NCBI RefSeq assembly: GCF_019969685.1
Contig: NZ_JAHXYZ010000002.1
Span: 992,001 to 1,056,000, forward strand
From: Microbacterium sp. EST19A
GTDB taxonomy: Bacteria > Actinomycetota > Actinomycetes > Actinomycetales > Microbacteriaceae
Direction of reading: 5' to 3'
DNA: 64,000 nt
In this document: positions 1 to 7,839 of the stretch, one piece after another
How the letters are laid out: every line of letters starts with the position of its first letter
Numbering within the stretch: the stretch's first letter is position 1
Program-made: the position numbers and the translations under genes
Notes under the pieces: model-generated
What the model was told of the DNA's origin: nothing
The model's input: the letters and a program-made list of their open reading frames with translations, nothing else
Databases searched by the model: none

Positions 1-321
1 GTGTCGGATGCCGGGATCGCGTCGTACGCACGGAGCGCTTTCGTGCTGGAGATCCTCGCGAACGTCGCCCTCTTCGTGCCGATCGGCCTCCTGCTCGCCC
101 TGGCCTGGCCGCGTCTGCGGCTGTGGCAGACCGTGCTGATCGGCGCGCTGATGAGCGTGCTCATCGAAACCGTGCAGGGCCTCATGCCCTCGCGGTTCCC
201 GACCCTCTCGGATGTGATCGCGAACACGACCGGCACTCTCATCGGTGCCCTCATCGTCGCCTTCATCCTCTATCTCGCCGGGGTCGGCCGGCCGACGACG
301 ACGCGTAGGCTGGCTGCGTGA
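1..321 (+). CDS. VanZ-like membrane protein, probably cut at the 5' end by the window edge
   Basis: A 106-residue reading frame that already begins at base 1 with GTG, so the true start may lie outside the window. Two or three hydrophobic segments are visible (about residues 14-35, 42-60 and 75-92). The spacing of a loop Asn/Pro-Ile-Gly, a Glu-Thr-Val-Gln in the middle and an Asp-Val-Ile-Ala-Asn-Thr near the end is typical of VanZ-like proteins. That family includes a teicoplanin resistance protein, but most members are uncharacterised membrane proteins often found in cell-surface gene clusters. The stop overlaps the start of the tyrosine phosphatase gene by four bases, so the two are probably translated together as the head of the polysaccharide locus. 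Confidence 0.7.
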   Translation: MSDAGIASYARSAFVLEILANVALFVPIGLLLALAWPRLRLWQTVLIGALMSVLIETVQGLMPSRFPTLSDVIANTTGTLIGALIVAFILYLAGVGRPTTTRRLAA

Positions 322-1046
322 ACGCGCACCGTCAGGATGGACCGCCCGCCGGCATGAGTCGCCGGGCGTGGCGTGAGCAGCAGGACACGGCTCCGGAAGA
401 GCCCGTCGCCCTGCCCGATTTCCTCGGCGGGCCCGCCACCGCGGAGCAGCCGCGGTCGAACCTGACGATCCTCACGGTGTGCACGGGCAACATCTGCCGC
501 TCGCCGCTCGCCGAGGTCCTGCTGCGCGCACGGCTCGAATCGCTCGGCGTGCGCGTGCACAGCGCAGGCACGCACGCCATGGTCGGTCACGGCATGCCCG
601 AGCCGGCGCTCGAGCTCGCTCTGCAGGCCGGCGCCGATCCGGAGGCCGCGGCCGCGCATCACGCCCGCTATCTCGTCGAGCCGCTCCTGGCCGATGCCGA
701 TCTCATCCTCACGATGGCGCGCGAGCACCGGTCGCATGTGGTGAAGATGATGCCCAACCGGTTGCGTCGCACGTTCACGATCCGCGAGTTCGCCCGACTC
801 GCCTCGACGCTCAGCACGGAAGAGGCACGCGCGGCCGCCGACGCGGCCGGCGGGTCTGCGCACGACCGGCTCGCCGCTGTTCTGCGCGCCGTCGTCGACC
901 AGCGCGGCGTGACGCCGTCGACCGCGGATGACGACGATGTGATCGACCCGTACCGCCGTTCTCGCGAGACCTACGCGCTCTCGGCGTCGCAGCTGATGCC
1001 GACGCTCGACGAGGTCGAGCGGATCGTCCGGGTCGCGATCGTCTGA
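318..1046 (+). CDS. Low-molecular-weight protein tyrosine phosphatase
   Basis: The 242-residue product carries the phosphatase loop CTGNICRS at residues 55-62 (Cys nucleophile at 55, Arg at 61). A late Asp-Pro-Tyr (VIDPYRRS, near residue 210) supplies the usual general acid. It is longer than classical members (about 150 residues) because of a charged N-terminal extension of about 45 residues and an inserted segment rich in Ala and Asp. In polysaccharide loci such enzymes (Wzb family) remove phosphate from the tyrosine-rich tail of the Wzc-type kinase, and the next gene here is exactly such a kinase. The GTG start overlaps the preceding stop. Role in polymer length or export control is inferred from context. 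Confidence 0.88.
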   Translation: MNAHRQDGPPAGMSRRAWREQQDTAPEEPVALPDFLGGPATAEQPRSNLTILTVCTGNICRSPLAEVLLRARLESLGVRVHSAGTHAMVGHGMPEPALELALQAGADPEAAAAHHARYLVEPLLADADLILTMAREHRSHVVKMMPNRLRRTFTIREFARLASTLSTEEARAAADAAGGSAHDRLAAVLRAVVDQRGVTPSTADDDDVIDPYRRSRETYALSASQLMPTLDEVERIVRVAIV

Positions 1047-1080
1047 GCCGCGCCTGCCCACGGCTGGCGGGCGTTCGCCG

Positions 1081-1140
1081 TATGCTCGATGTCGTATCTG
1101 CATCTCGAGTTCCCCACGGGATGCATGAGGGGATAAAGAG
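1081..1140 (+). promoter_or_regulatory. Possible promoter and leader of the Wzc-like gene
   Basis: A TATGCT hexamer at 1081-1086 could be a -10 box, but no convincing -35 lies upstream. The leader contains CGTATCTGCATCT (1093-1105), which is repeated exactly at 5091-5103 in the leader of the Tat-exported protein gene. A purine-rich GAGGGGATAAAGAG precedes the TTG start at 1141. Promoter function is unproven. Confidence 0.3.
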
Positions 1141-2598
1141 TTGGAACTGAGAGACTACGTGCGCATTCTGCGCGCGCACTGGATCGTGATCATCGTCGCC
1201 ACGATCGTCGGAGCCGGCGCCGCGTTCGGCTGGAGTGCCCTGCAGCCGCGGGTGTATTCGGCCGACACCACCGGAATCGTGACCTCGGTCGGCGGTGACG
1301 GCACGAGCGGCAGCGCGCTGGTCGGCAACCAGCTCGCACAGAGCCGCGTGAAGTCGTATCTCAACCTCGGTTCATGGCGGGCCGTCGCCGAGCACGCCAT
1401 CGACGAGCTCGACCTCGACACGTCCCCGGACGTGCTCGTCAATCACGTCACGGTGACGAACCCCGTCGACACCACGGCGCTGAAGGTCACGGCGACGGGT
1501 TCGACGCCCGAATCGGCGCAGAACCTCGCCCAGGCGTGGCTCGACGGCATGGCGATCGAGATCGAGAAGCTCGAGGGCGGAACGTCGACGACGCCGGCCG
1601 CGATCTCTCTCATGGTCGGAGACTCGGCACGACTGCCCACCGATCCCTCCTCGCCGAACACGCGCCTCAACGTCATCATCGGCGCCCTCGCCGGTCTCGC
1701 ACTGGGGCTCGTGTATGCGTTCGTGCGGCACACTTTCGACCGCCGCGTGCGGCATCCGCGCGACATCGAGCGCGAGACCGGTGTCTCGGTCATCGGCACG
1801 CTCCCCCTCGAGAAGTCGATGGCCGACGAGCGCCAGGTGATCGACTTCTCGCTCGAGTCGCAGCACGGTGTCTCGCACCACACGATCGAGGCGATGCGCG
1901 AGCTGCGCACCAACCTCCAGTTCATCGACGTCGACAACCCGCCGCGGGTCATCGTCGTGACCAGCTCCGTACCCGGCGACGGCAAGTCGACCGTGTCGGT
2001 CAACCTCGCCTCCAGCCTCGCGGCCGCGGGACAGTGGGCCATCCTCATCGACTGCGATCTGCGGCGTCCGGTCATCGCCGACATCTTCGGCATGTCTCAC
2101 GATGTCGGGCTCACCGACGTTCTCGCCGGGCGTGCGGATCTGCAGGACGTCGCGCACCGGCCCTCGCGCGACGTCCCGTTGGCCGTCGTCGGTGCGGGTC
2201 GCATTCCGCCGAACCCGAGCGAGCTGCTGGGCTCCCACCGCATGCGCGACTTCCTGGCGGAGATCAGCAAGTCGGCGATCGTGATCCTCGACTCGCCTCC
2301 CGTGCTGCCGGTGACGGATGCCGCGGTGCTCGCCGCCGGTGCCGACGGCGTCCTGATCGTCGTCTCCTCGGGGAAGACGACGTTCGACATGCTGCAGCGT
2401 GCGATCGACAACATCACCCGCACCACCGGGCGCGTCCTGGGCGTGGTGCTCAACCGCGTGCCGCGCAAGGGTGCGGAGTCGGCCTACTACGGCCGCGAGT
2501 ACTACGGGGCGTACGAGCGATACGCCCAGAACAAGGACGACTCCGACGCGGAGGATCAGAGCCCGGGCGTACGCCGCCGGGGCGCTGCTCAGGTCTGA
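1141..2598 (+). CDS. Wzc-like polysaccharide co-polymerase and tyrosine autokinase
   Basis: This 485-residue protein joins a Wzz-type chain-length domain to a BY-kinase domain. Two membrane segments (about residues 14-34 and 178-198) flank the external domain. The cytoplasmic kinase follows with Walker A PGDGKST (Lys282), an Asp-Cys-Asp-Leu-Arg-Arg Walker A' motif near residue 305 and a Walker B VILDSPP near residue 380. The C-terminus holds a cluster of six tyrosines (about residues 448-461, AYYGREYYGAYERY), the expected autophosphorylation site reversed by the phosphatase upstream. Such proteins set chain length and gate Wzy-dependent polymer export. The start is TTG with a good purine-rich site upstream. 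The last ten bases overlap the convergent kinase gene. Confidence 0.92.
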   Translation: MELRDYVRILRAHWIVIIVATIVGAGAAFGWSALQPRVYSADTTGIVTSVGGDGTSGSALVGNQLAQSRVKSYLNLGSWRAVAEHAIDELDLDTSPDVLVNHVTVTNPVDTTALKVTATGSTPESAQNLAQAWLDGMAIEIEKLEGGTSTTPAAISLMVGDSARLPTDPSSPNTRLNVIIGALAGLALGLVYAFVRHTFDRRVRHPRDIERETGVSVIGTLPLEKSMADERQVIDFSLESQHGVSHHTIEAMRELRTNLQFIDVDNPPRVIVVTSSVPGDGKSTVSVNLASSLAAAGQWAILIDCDLRRPVIADIFGMSHDVGLTDVLAGRADLQDVAHRPSRDVPLAVVGAGRIPPNPSELLGSHRMRDFLAEISKSAIVILDSPPVLPVTDAAVLAAGADGVLIVVSSGKTTFDMLQRAIDNITRTTGRVLGVVLNRVPRKGAESAYYGREYYGAYERYAQNKDDSDAEDQSPGVRRRGAAQV

Positions 2599-3677
2599 AC
2601 AGCCGTCTCCTGCAGGAGCCCGTCATCGACGAGCTCCTGCAGAGCCGCGCTGACGATCGCACGCGCGTCTCCTGCCCCGGGTTCGCCGTGCTCGTCGACG
2701 ATGGCGTTGACGATCTCGTCCAGCGTCAATCCGTCGGCTGCCTCCCACAGGGTGGGCCCGATGCCGTCGAGCACGTGTACGTGCCCGCCCGTCGGCATCC
2801 GCCGCAGCACGACCGTGCGGGCGTCGAGAGCGAGTTCGTCGACGACCTCGGATCGCTGATAGGCGCCGGGGCGCGATGAAGGGATGATCGGTGCCGGAGA
2901 ACGCGGGGAGACCGCCGGCACCGACCGGATCTCGGTGCGCATCAGGGCGTCGATGATGGCGTCGATGCCCCCGACCTCGCGGTAGCGCAGTCTCACGGCT
3001 CCGCCCGTCGCCTCGAGGAGGGCGTCGATGCGCTGCAGCGGCGCGGCGCCGTCGCACAGGTAGCTGGTCTGAGGGCCGAGCAGTTCGAGGGCCTCCGCGA
3101 CGTCGAGATCCTCGATCAGCGGCTGCTCGGGCGCATCGGGCGAGCGGTCGAGCACGACGATCTTCGCGACGCGCAGCACGGCGGGGAGCGAGCGGCCTCC
3201 GTCGAAGCTGGAGAGCGCCACCTGCGCCTTGTGAGGGGAACCCTCCTCGATGATCGACAGAGGCTTGCGGTAGGGATCCACACTGCCGTCTGCGCCGATC
3301 GCGATGGTCTCGTCGCTGATGTAGGCGTACCGCTGCGACAGGTGCCTGGCGGCCGTCGTCTTGCCGGTCCCCGAGGGGGCGCTCAGCACGACGACGTGCC
3401 CGTCGTCGTCGGCGATGCCTGCGGCGTGCAGCATCCATACGGAGTCCTCTCGCCGGTGGGCGAGAGCAGTCGTGGTGACATCCGTCGAGAGCATCGAGAG
3501 CGCGGCCGCGTCGTCGAGATGTGCACGAGCCGTCGCCACGGCGTCGGCCGCCCGAGCCCCGCGATAGCGGGCGTCCGCCCAGGCTTCGTAAGCGCGGGTC
3601 TGGAACGCCGGATCCCGGTCTGAGACGTCCACTTCGATGACGGCACCGACCGCGCTGACGAGAAAGCGATCAGGCAT
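2589..3677 (-). CDS. HprK-type kinase fused to a PqqD-like domain
   Basis: The 362-residue protein has two parts. Residues about 1-240 resemble HPr kinase-related P-loop enzymes: Walker A SAPSGTGKTT with Lys106, followed by SDETIAI, a likely acidic catalytic or metal-binding element. Residues about 275-358 have the PqqD pattern (hydrophobic strand, Gly/His turn, a Trp-Glu helix start, then a helical end reading LVDDGLLQE). PqqD domains bind leader peptides of ribosomal peptide products, and HprK-related kinases phosphorylate some such peptides, for example in paeninodin-type lasso clusters. No peptide cyclase or clear precursor is visible here. The substrate is therefore unknown and could be a protein of the polysaccharide system. 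Transcription is convergent with the Wzc gene. Confidence 0.82.
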   Translation of the reverse strand: MPDRFLVSAVGAVIEVDVSDRDPAFQTRAYEAWADARYRGARAADAVATARAHLDDAAALSMLSTDVTTTALAHRREDSVWMLHAAGIADDDGHVVVLSAPSGTGKTTAARHLSQRYAYISDETIAIGADGSVDPYRKPLSIIEEGSPHKAQVALSSFDGGRSLPAVLRVAKIVVLDRSPDAPEQPLIEDLDVAEALELLGPQTSYLCDGAAPLQRIDALLEATGGAVRLRYREVGGIDAIIDALMRTEIRSVPAVSPRSPAPIIPSSRPGAYQRSEVVDELALDARTVVLRRMPTGGHVHVLDGIGPTLWEAADGLTLDEIVNAIVDEHGEPGAGDARAIVSAALQELVDDGLLQETAVQT

Positions 3678-3726
3678 GTCATCAGCCTATCGATCTGGTC
3701 GCGGGGCTCGATGAAACGACAGGAAA

Positions 3727-3797
3727 GCACAACGCGCGCACATTTAGCGCAAAATGCGCGCAGTTCTTCATTTCGATGTTCGAATACCCTGGATCGC
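3727..3797. promoter_or_regulatory. Conserved regulatory block, copy 1 (dyad GCGCA-N3-TGCGC)
   Basis: This block lies in the 327-base gap between the divergent HprK/PqqD gene and the AraC-like gene. It contains GCACA (3727), CGCGCA (3735), the perfect dyad GCGCA-AAA-TGCGC (3747-3759) and CGATGTT (3774-3780). The same elements recur in identical order and spacing at 4943-4996, upstream of the Tat-exported protein gene. I read it as an operator/promoter shared by this local regulon, with the neighbouring AraC-like protein as the first candidate to bind it. Confidence 0.6.
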
Positions 3798-4004
3798 CAT
3801 AGCGTGACGATATTCAGAGCATCAGGGATGTCTCGCGAAGAAATCCTCTGACTCCAGAAGAAAAGCGGGGTCACGGTCACCGCGACGGTCTTCGAGACGG
3901 TAGCGTATCGACCACGCGAAGCCAGAGTGCAGGTCGGTCTGAGGGGGTCGACGAGCACGGGTCAGTCTGGCGCGCGCTCATTCGGCGGCACGGAAGGGTG
4001 GTTC

Positions 4005-4901
4005 GTGGATCTCGGCATCGTGAGGGAGATCGGTCCGCAGGAGCTGATCGATCACGGCATCCGCCCTGTCGGCGACCGTGTGCCTCTCCGCGCGCGCGAG
4101 CGGACTCCGGGTTCCATCACTCTGCTGACTCTCCGCGGGATGTCGAGCGAGGTCGTGATCGACACGGTCTCCGCCCACCCGGAATACTCCGTCTTCGCGT
4201 TCCTCGACGCGGAGGCGCTGTGGTCGCGGTCTCAGGACGAGCCCTGGCTGCAGATCGAAGCCGGACTCGTGATCGCGGCACCCGGAATCACTCGCGTCTT
4301 GCGGTGCCAGGGGCGCTGGAGCGCCACGGTGGCTTTCGTACCGCGTGCGGCGATGGCGTCGTTCGTCTCCGCCCTTCCCGCAGACGCACAGCTCTTCTCC
4401 GACCGCCGACTGCTCGATCGGGCCATGCAGGACTTCATCGAGGGACTGCTGGATGCCGACGAGCGGGCGACCGCGATCGAGCGGTACGCCGTCGAGCAGC
4501 TGATCGTGGAGATGGGCGGGGCGATCCTTCTCGATCGCGTCGGCGCGGTGTCGGGCCACGGCTCCCCGCGTGCAGTGCTGCGCGACCGGGCGATCGCCGT
4601 GATCTCCCAGCAGTGCGGCGACCCCGGGCTGACGCCCACCCAGGTCGCCCGCGAGGTGCAGTCGTCGCTGCGCCAGCTGCAGCTCGTCTTCGCCGAAGCC
4701 GAGAACAGCGTCGCCGGGGAGATCCGCCGCCAACGTGCGCGGCTCGCCCGGTCGCTCCTCGTCGACAGCCGGTACGACGTGCTGAGCATCGAACAGATCG
4801 CGCAGCGCGCCGGCTTCCAGTCGCCGATGAGCCTGCGCCGCGCGCTCGACGAGGCCTACAAGACGACGCCTCGGGCTCTCCGCGCACAGCGTCGCGGATA
4901 G
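4005..4901 (+). CDS. AraC-like transcriptional regulator
   Basis: With a GTG start at 4005, preceded by GGAAGGG, the product is 298 residues. An in-frame GTG at 3927 would add 26 residues but lacks a good ribosome site. Residues about 200-298 form an AraC-type double helix-turn-helix; the second helix-turn-helix reads SIEQIAQRAGFQSPMSLRRAL. The N-terminal 190 residues match no family I can name; they contain AraC-binding-like hydrophobic strands. The gene sits alone on the plus strand between two copies of a conserved 54-base block, which suggests that it controls the divergent HprK/PqqD gene, itself and the downstream Tat-exported protein. The ligand is unknown. Confidence 0.78.
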   Translation: MDLGIVREIGPQELIDHGIRPVGDRVPLRARERTPGSITLLTLRGMSSEVVIDTVSAHPEYSVFAFLDAEALWSRSQDEPWLQIEAGLVIAAPGITRVLRCQGRWSATVAFVPRAAMASFVSALPADAQLFSDRRLLDRAMQDFIEGLLDADERATAIERYAVEQLIVEMGGAILLDRVGAVSGHGSPRAVLRDRAIAVISQQCGDPGLTPTQVAREVQSSLRQLQLVFAEAENSVAGEIRRQRARLARSLLVDSRYDVLSIEQIAQRAGFQSPMSLRRALDEAYKTTPRALRAQRRG

Positions 4902-4942
4902 CCCGGACCGCCTTCGCGCAGAGCCCGAAAACCCGCGATTTC

Positions 4943-5024
4943 GCACAGATCGCGCAGGTTCAGCGCACAATGCGCTGACTTCCTCCATTCGATGTTTTGG
5001 CCCTCCATCGCGCCCCTAACTTGA
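4943..5024 (+). promoter_or_regulatory. Conserved regulatory block, copy 2, upstream of the Tat-exported protein gene
   Basis: The same ordered elements as copy 1 appear here: GCACA (4943), CGCGCA (4951), GCGCA-CAA-TGCGC (4963-4975) and CGATGTT (4990-4996), at a constant offset of 1216 bases. Within the 34 bases from dyad to CGATGTT, 27 are identical. Similarity continues weakly (CCCT..ATCGC) to about 5011. TAACTT at 5017-5022 could serve as a -10 box. Confidence 0.58.
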
Positions 5025-5121
5025 TGCCTACGAAGAGGCTCCTGGGGGATGCAGACGAACGTGTCGCCTCTTTGCGACACAACGGGGAACCGTATCTGCA
5101 TCTATGAGGGAGGGCACTCAC

Positions 5122-5625
5122 GTGACCGAAGAAATCCAGAAGAACAAGGGCGTCTCGCGCCGCACCGTCGTCAAGGGCGCGGCATGGTCCGTTCCGGTCA
5201 TCGCGGCCGCCGTGGCCACGCCGCTCGCGGCAGCATCGACCGTCGACGTGGGCGCGTTCTCGCTCGACGGCACCTGTGGTGTGCTCGGCGTCCTCGGCCC
5301 CGGATTCACGATCCAGGCCGGCCCGACGACACCGCTGCCCGCCGGCACCACCATCACGATCACCGGCGGCGGCGTCGCGAACATCGGTGTCTTCAGCATC
5401 ACCGGCGGAACCGCGAACGTGAACGTGCTCTCCCCCACCTCACGCTCGATCGTCCTGACCGCGCCGCTGGCTGCGGGCGCGACGCTCGCCGCGCGCACGA
5501 CGCTGTCGATCTCGGTCGCGTTCACGCTGAACGGCGCCGCGACCCTTCCGGCCGGATACACCGGTACCGGTGGCAAGTCGGCCGGCTCGGTGAGCTCGAC
5601 GCTCATCCTCTGCTCGGCCACCTGA
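5122..5625 (+). CDS. Small Tat-exported surface protein, function unknown
   Basis: The GTG at 5122, preceded by GAGGGAGGG, gives a 167-residue protein. Its N-terminus is a Tat signal: SRRTVVK, then a hydrophobic stretch and an Ala-rich cleavage region (about residues 13-40). The mature part is a Gly/Thr/Ala/Ile-rich beta-type sequence with no charged core and only two cysteines, one near the new N-terminus (GTCGV) and one four residues from the end (ILCSAT). They could form a disulfide. No known domain is recognised. The gene follows a conserved regulatory block and precedes a MauE-thioredoxin fusion, so secretion in folded form followed by thiol chemistry is plausible but unproven. Confidence 0.8.
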   Translation: MTEEIQKNKGVSRRTVVKGAAWSVPVIAAAVATPLAAASTVDVGAFSLDGTCGVLGVLGPGFTIQAGPTTPLPAGTTITITGGGVANIGVFSITGGTANVNVLSPTSRSIVLTAPLAAGATLAARTTLSISVAFTLNGAATLPAGYTGTGGKSAGSVSSTLILCSAT

Positions 5626-5658
5626 TCGGGTCGCAGCAGATCTGAGCAGTCAGAACAT

Positions 5659-5694
5659 CGGAGCGGCCGGATCCTTCGGGGTCCGGCCGCTCCG
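5659..5694. terminator. 16-base-pair hairpin with UUCG loop
   Basis: CGGAGCGGCCGGATCC, TTCG, GGGTCCGGCCGCTCCG form an almost perfect stem with one G-U pair. It lies between the Tat-exported protein gene and the MauE-thioredoxin gene and has no T run. It could act as a terminator or as an attenuator/mRNA stabiliser that makes the small protein more abundant than the downstream product. Confidence 0.7.
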
Positions 5695-5718
5695 CCGATC
5701 CAGGAGGAGGATGGGCTC

Positions 5719-6708
5719 ATGACCGCGTTCGTCATCCCGCTGGCCGTGTTCCTCGCCGTCGTCTTCGCGGCGAGCGCGATCGGCAAGCTCCGGTCCCCCG
5801 ATCGCGGACGCGCCGCGTTCTCGGCCCTGCAGATCCCGGTCCGGCGTCCGGATGCCGCAGCGATCGCCCTGATCGTCGCCGAGGCGCTCGTCGCGCTGGG
5901 GCTCGTCGCGACCTGGGGATGGGTCTTCGTGGTCTTCGCCGCCGCAGCCGTCGTCCTGACCGCCGGTCTGCTCGTGGTGGTCGTGCGGGCGCACCGACGG
6001 GGCGCGACCGATGACTGCGGATGCTTCGGGGACTGGCTCCCTGCCGCGATCGGTCCGCGGTTGATCACGCGCAACGTGATGCTCGCCCTCGCGGCCGTCG
6101 GGGTGCTGGTCACCTCAGTGCTCATCGTGACGCTCACGGATGAGCCCCTCGGTGTGCCGCTCGTCCTGTCCTCCCCTGTTCACGCAGGAGACGCCCTCGG
6201 AGCGCTGGCGGCGTCTGCGCTCATCTCCGCCGCCGCCTGGTCGACAGCCCGCGCCACCACGTCCGTCGCAGCGGCGCAGTCCGCTGCGCGGGGTGCCGGC
6301 GCCGTGCTCCTCCCCGAGACGTCGGAGATCGCCGACCTCCTCGCTCCCGGCACACGCGCCCGTCTTCTGCTGTTCGTGTCTGCGGGATGCCATGCCTGCG
6401 AGACGGCCCTGGCACCCCTCAGGAACCCCGAGGACGACATCAGCACCCTCGTGGACGTCTTCGTCGTGCAGAGGGCCGCCTCGGGCTCCTCAGCGACCCG
6501 CTCCGCGCACGAGCTCCCGCGGGACGCCCGTTTCGCGCTCGACATCGGCGGATCGCTCGGTGCGAGCCTCGGCACCGGCCCCGCGACCCCGGTGGCCGCG
6601 CTCATCGGCACCGACGGCATCCAGGCGGGTCCGCTCGCGATCGGCAGCGACGAGACGACGCAGCTCGTGGAGAGCCTCCGCTCCCTCGCCGCGGCCCCGC
6701 CGGCCTGA
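5719..6708 (+). CDS. MauE-like membrane protein fused to a thioredoxin-like domain
   Basis: Of 329 residues, the first 145 or so have four membrane segments and the MauE/DoxX-like hallmark DDCGCFGD (Cys100 and Cys102). A further membrane helix lies near residues 160-180. The C-terminal part (about 210-329) is thioredoxin-like with a Cys-His-Ala-Cys centre at about residues 224-227. In methylamine dehydrogenase maturation, MauE and MauD are separate membrane and thiol proteins; here both activities seem joined. No methylamine genes are nearby, so the client is more likely one of the exported Cys-containing proteins of this locus. It has a strong ribosome site (AGGAGGAGG) and lies after a hairpin. 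Confidence 0.82.
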   Translation: MTAFVIPLAVFLAVVFAASAIGKLRSPDRGRAAFSALQIPVRRPDAAAIALIVAEALVALGLVATWGWVFVVFAAAAVVLTAGLLVVVVRAHRRGATDDCGCFGDWLPAAIGPRLITRNVMLALAAVGVLVTSVLIVTLTDEPLGVPLVLSSPVHAGDALGALAASALISAAAWSTARATTSVAAAQSAARGAGAVLLPETSEIADLLAPGTRARLLLFVSAGCHACETALAPLRNPEDDISTLVDVFVVQRAASGSSATRSAHELPRDARFALDIGGSLGASLGTGPATPVAALIGTDGIQAGPLAIGSDETTQLVESLRSLAAAPPA

Positions 6709-6717
6709 GCTGCTCCG

Positions 6718-7791
6718 TTACTGCGCCGAGCGGCGCAACGGCTTGGGGCGGGCGGTGAGCCAGCCCATGACCCACTCCACGGGACCGGTGCCGACGAAGC
6801 GCCACCACAGCCAGCCGACGAGGATCATTCCGGGCACGATGACCAGCCAGCCGGGATAGAAGTTCTCTGCCGGGCGGCCGTAGGCGTTGTTCCAGAGCCC
6901 GATGAGCCCGACGTGCAGCAGGTACAGCGACAGCGCGACCTGGCCGCACGCGCGCAGAGGGACGAAGATCGCACCCCAGACGCGCTCGGCGCGTTCTCGC
7001 CGGACGGTCGCCGCGAGCACCACGCAGACGTAGACGGCGAACACGAGTCCGAGATCCTTGAGGGTGTCGAGGTAGTCACCGGAGACCACCGTGCCGAGCC
7101 TCTGGCCGAGACCCCACGCCAGGTACGCCAGCGGAGCCGCCACGGCGAGCACCCAGAGCAGCCGGTCGCGCGTGAGGCCGTGGCGGATCAGGAGCGCTCC
7201 GATGAGGAACATCGGCAGCAGGTTCACGATGCGGTACTGCGGACCGAGGAACATCCACGTCATGAGCTCCCGCACCGGCAGCGGAGACGAGTACACCCAG
7301 ATCCAGGTGCGGGCGAGCGCGAGGAGGGGCTGGCTCACGACGAGGATCAGCACGGTCACGGCGATGAGGACAGGGGTGCGCGCGAGCAGGATCGGCGCCC
7401 CGACGATGATGAGCAGACCGAGGTAGGCGAGGATCACGGCCACCCACGATCCCCAGGTGGCCATCCAGACTCCCAGGAAGATGAGGAACAGCCCCCGCAG
7501 CGTCTGCTGCAGCAGGGTGGTCCCCACTCGTCCGCCGCGCCGCCGGACGAGTTCCGCCGACATTCCCATCACGAGGGCGAAGAGCGGTGAGGCGACGTCG
7601 CTGAAGTTCGCCGTGAGGAAGTGGACGGCCCAGGGCGCGTTCGGAACGAACGATGCCGCATGCGCGATCAGCATCGCGATGATCGCGAATCCGCGCAGGA
7701 CGTCCGGAACGACAAGGCGGCCGGACGCGGGCTTCTGCCGCTGTCCAATCTCCGGCGCACGCGTCGCCGTGCTCGCAGAATATTGGTCCAT
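6718..7791 (-). CDS. DUF418/acyltransferase-like multi-pass membrane protein
   Basis: The ATG at 7791 gives 357 residues with about ten membrane helices. The start of the membrane domain (VPDVLRGFAIIAMLIAHA) and the end (SLYLLHVGLIGLW followed by a Pro-Gly-Trp turn) are typical of DUF418/heparan-glucosaminide acetyltransferase-like proteins. Related membrane acyltransferases move acyl groups across the membrane onto surface sugars; that role is inferred here from the surrounding polysaccharide genes. It is divergent from the signal peptidase gene with a 48-base gap that contains two TATTGG copies 21 bases apart. Confidence 0.78.
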   Translation of the reverse strand: MDQYSASTATRAPEIGQRQKPASGRLVVPDVLRGFAIIAMLIAHAASFVPNAPWAVHFLTANFSDVASPLFALVMGMSAELVRRRGGRVGTTLLQQTLRGLFLIFLGVWMATWGSWVAVILAYLGLLIIVGAPILLARTPVLIAVTVLILVVSQPLLALARTWIWVYSSPLPVRELMTWMFLGPQYRIVNLLPMFLIGALLIRHGLTRDRLLWVLAVAAPLAYLAWGLGQRLGTVVSGDYLDTLKDLGLVFAVYVCVVLAATVRRERAERVWGAIFVPLRACGQVALSLYLLHVGLIGLWNNAYGRPAENFYPGWLVIVPGMILVGWLWWRFVGTGPVEWVMGWLTARPKPLRRSAQ

Positions 7792-7839
7792 TCCCTGACA
7801 GTATTGGGTGGACCCCCGCGCGCGCGACCTGGAGACGAC

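Noticed and set aside
2589..3677. A full lasso-peptide cluster around the HprK/PqqD gene
   Set aside because: No asparagine-synthetase-like cyclase, no B2-type protease and no convincing precursor frame occur nearby; only tailoring-type domains are present.
7781..7807. Two TATTGG copies 21 bases apart between divergent genes, with a third near 15614 on the minus strand
   Set aside because: The word is short and the third copy is in another context; not enough to claim a common operator.
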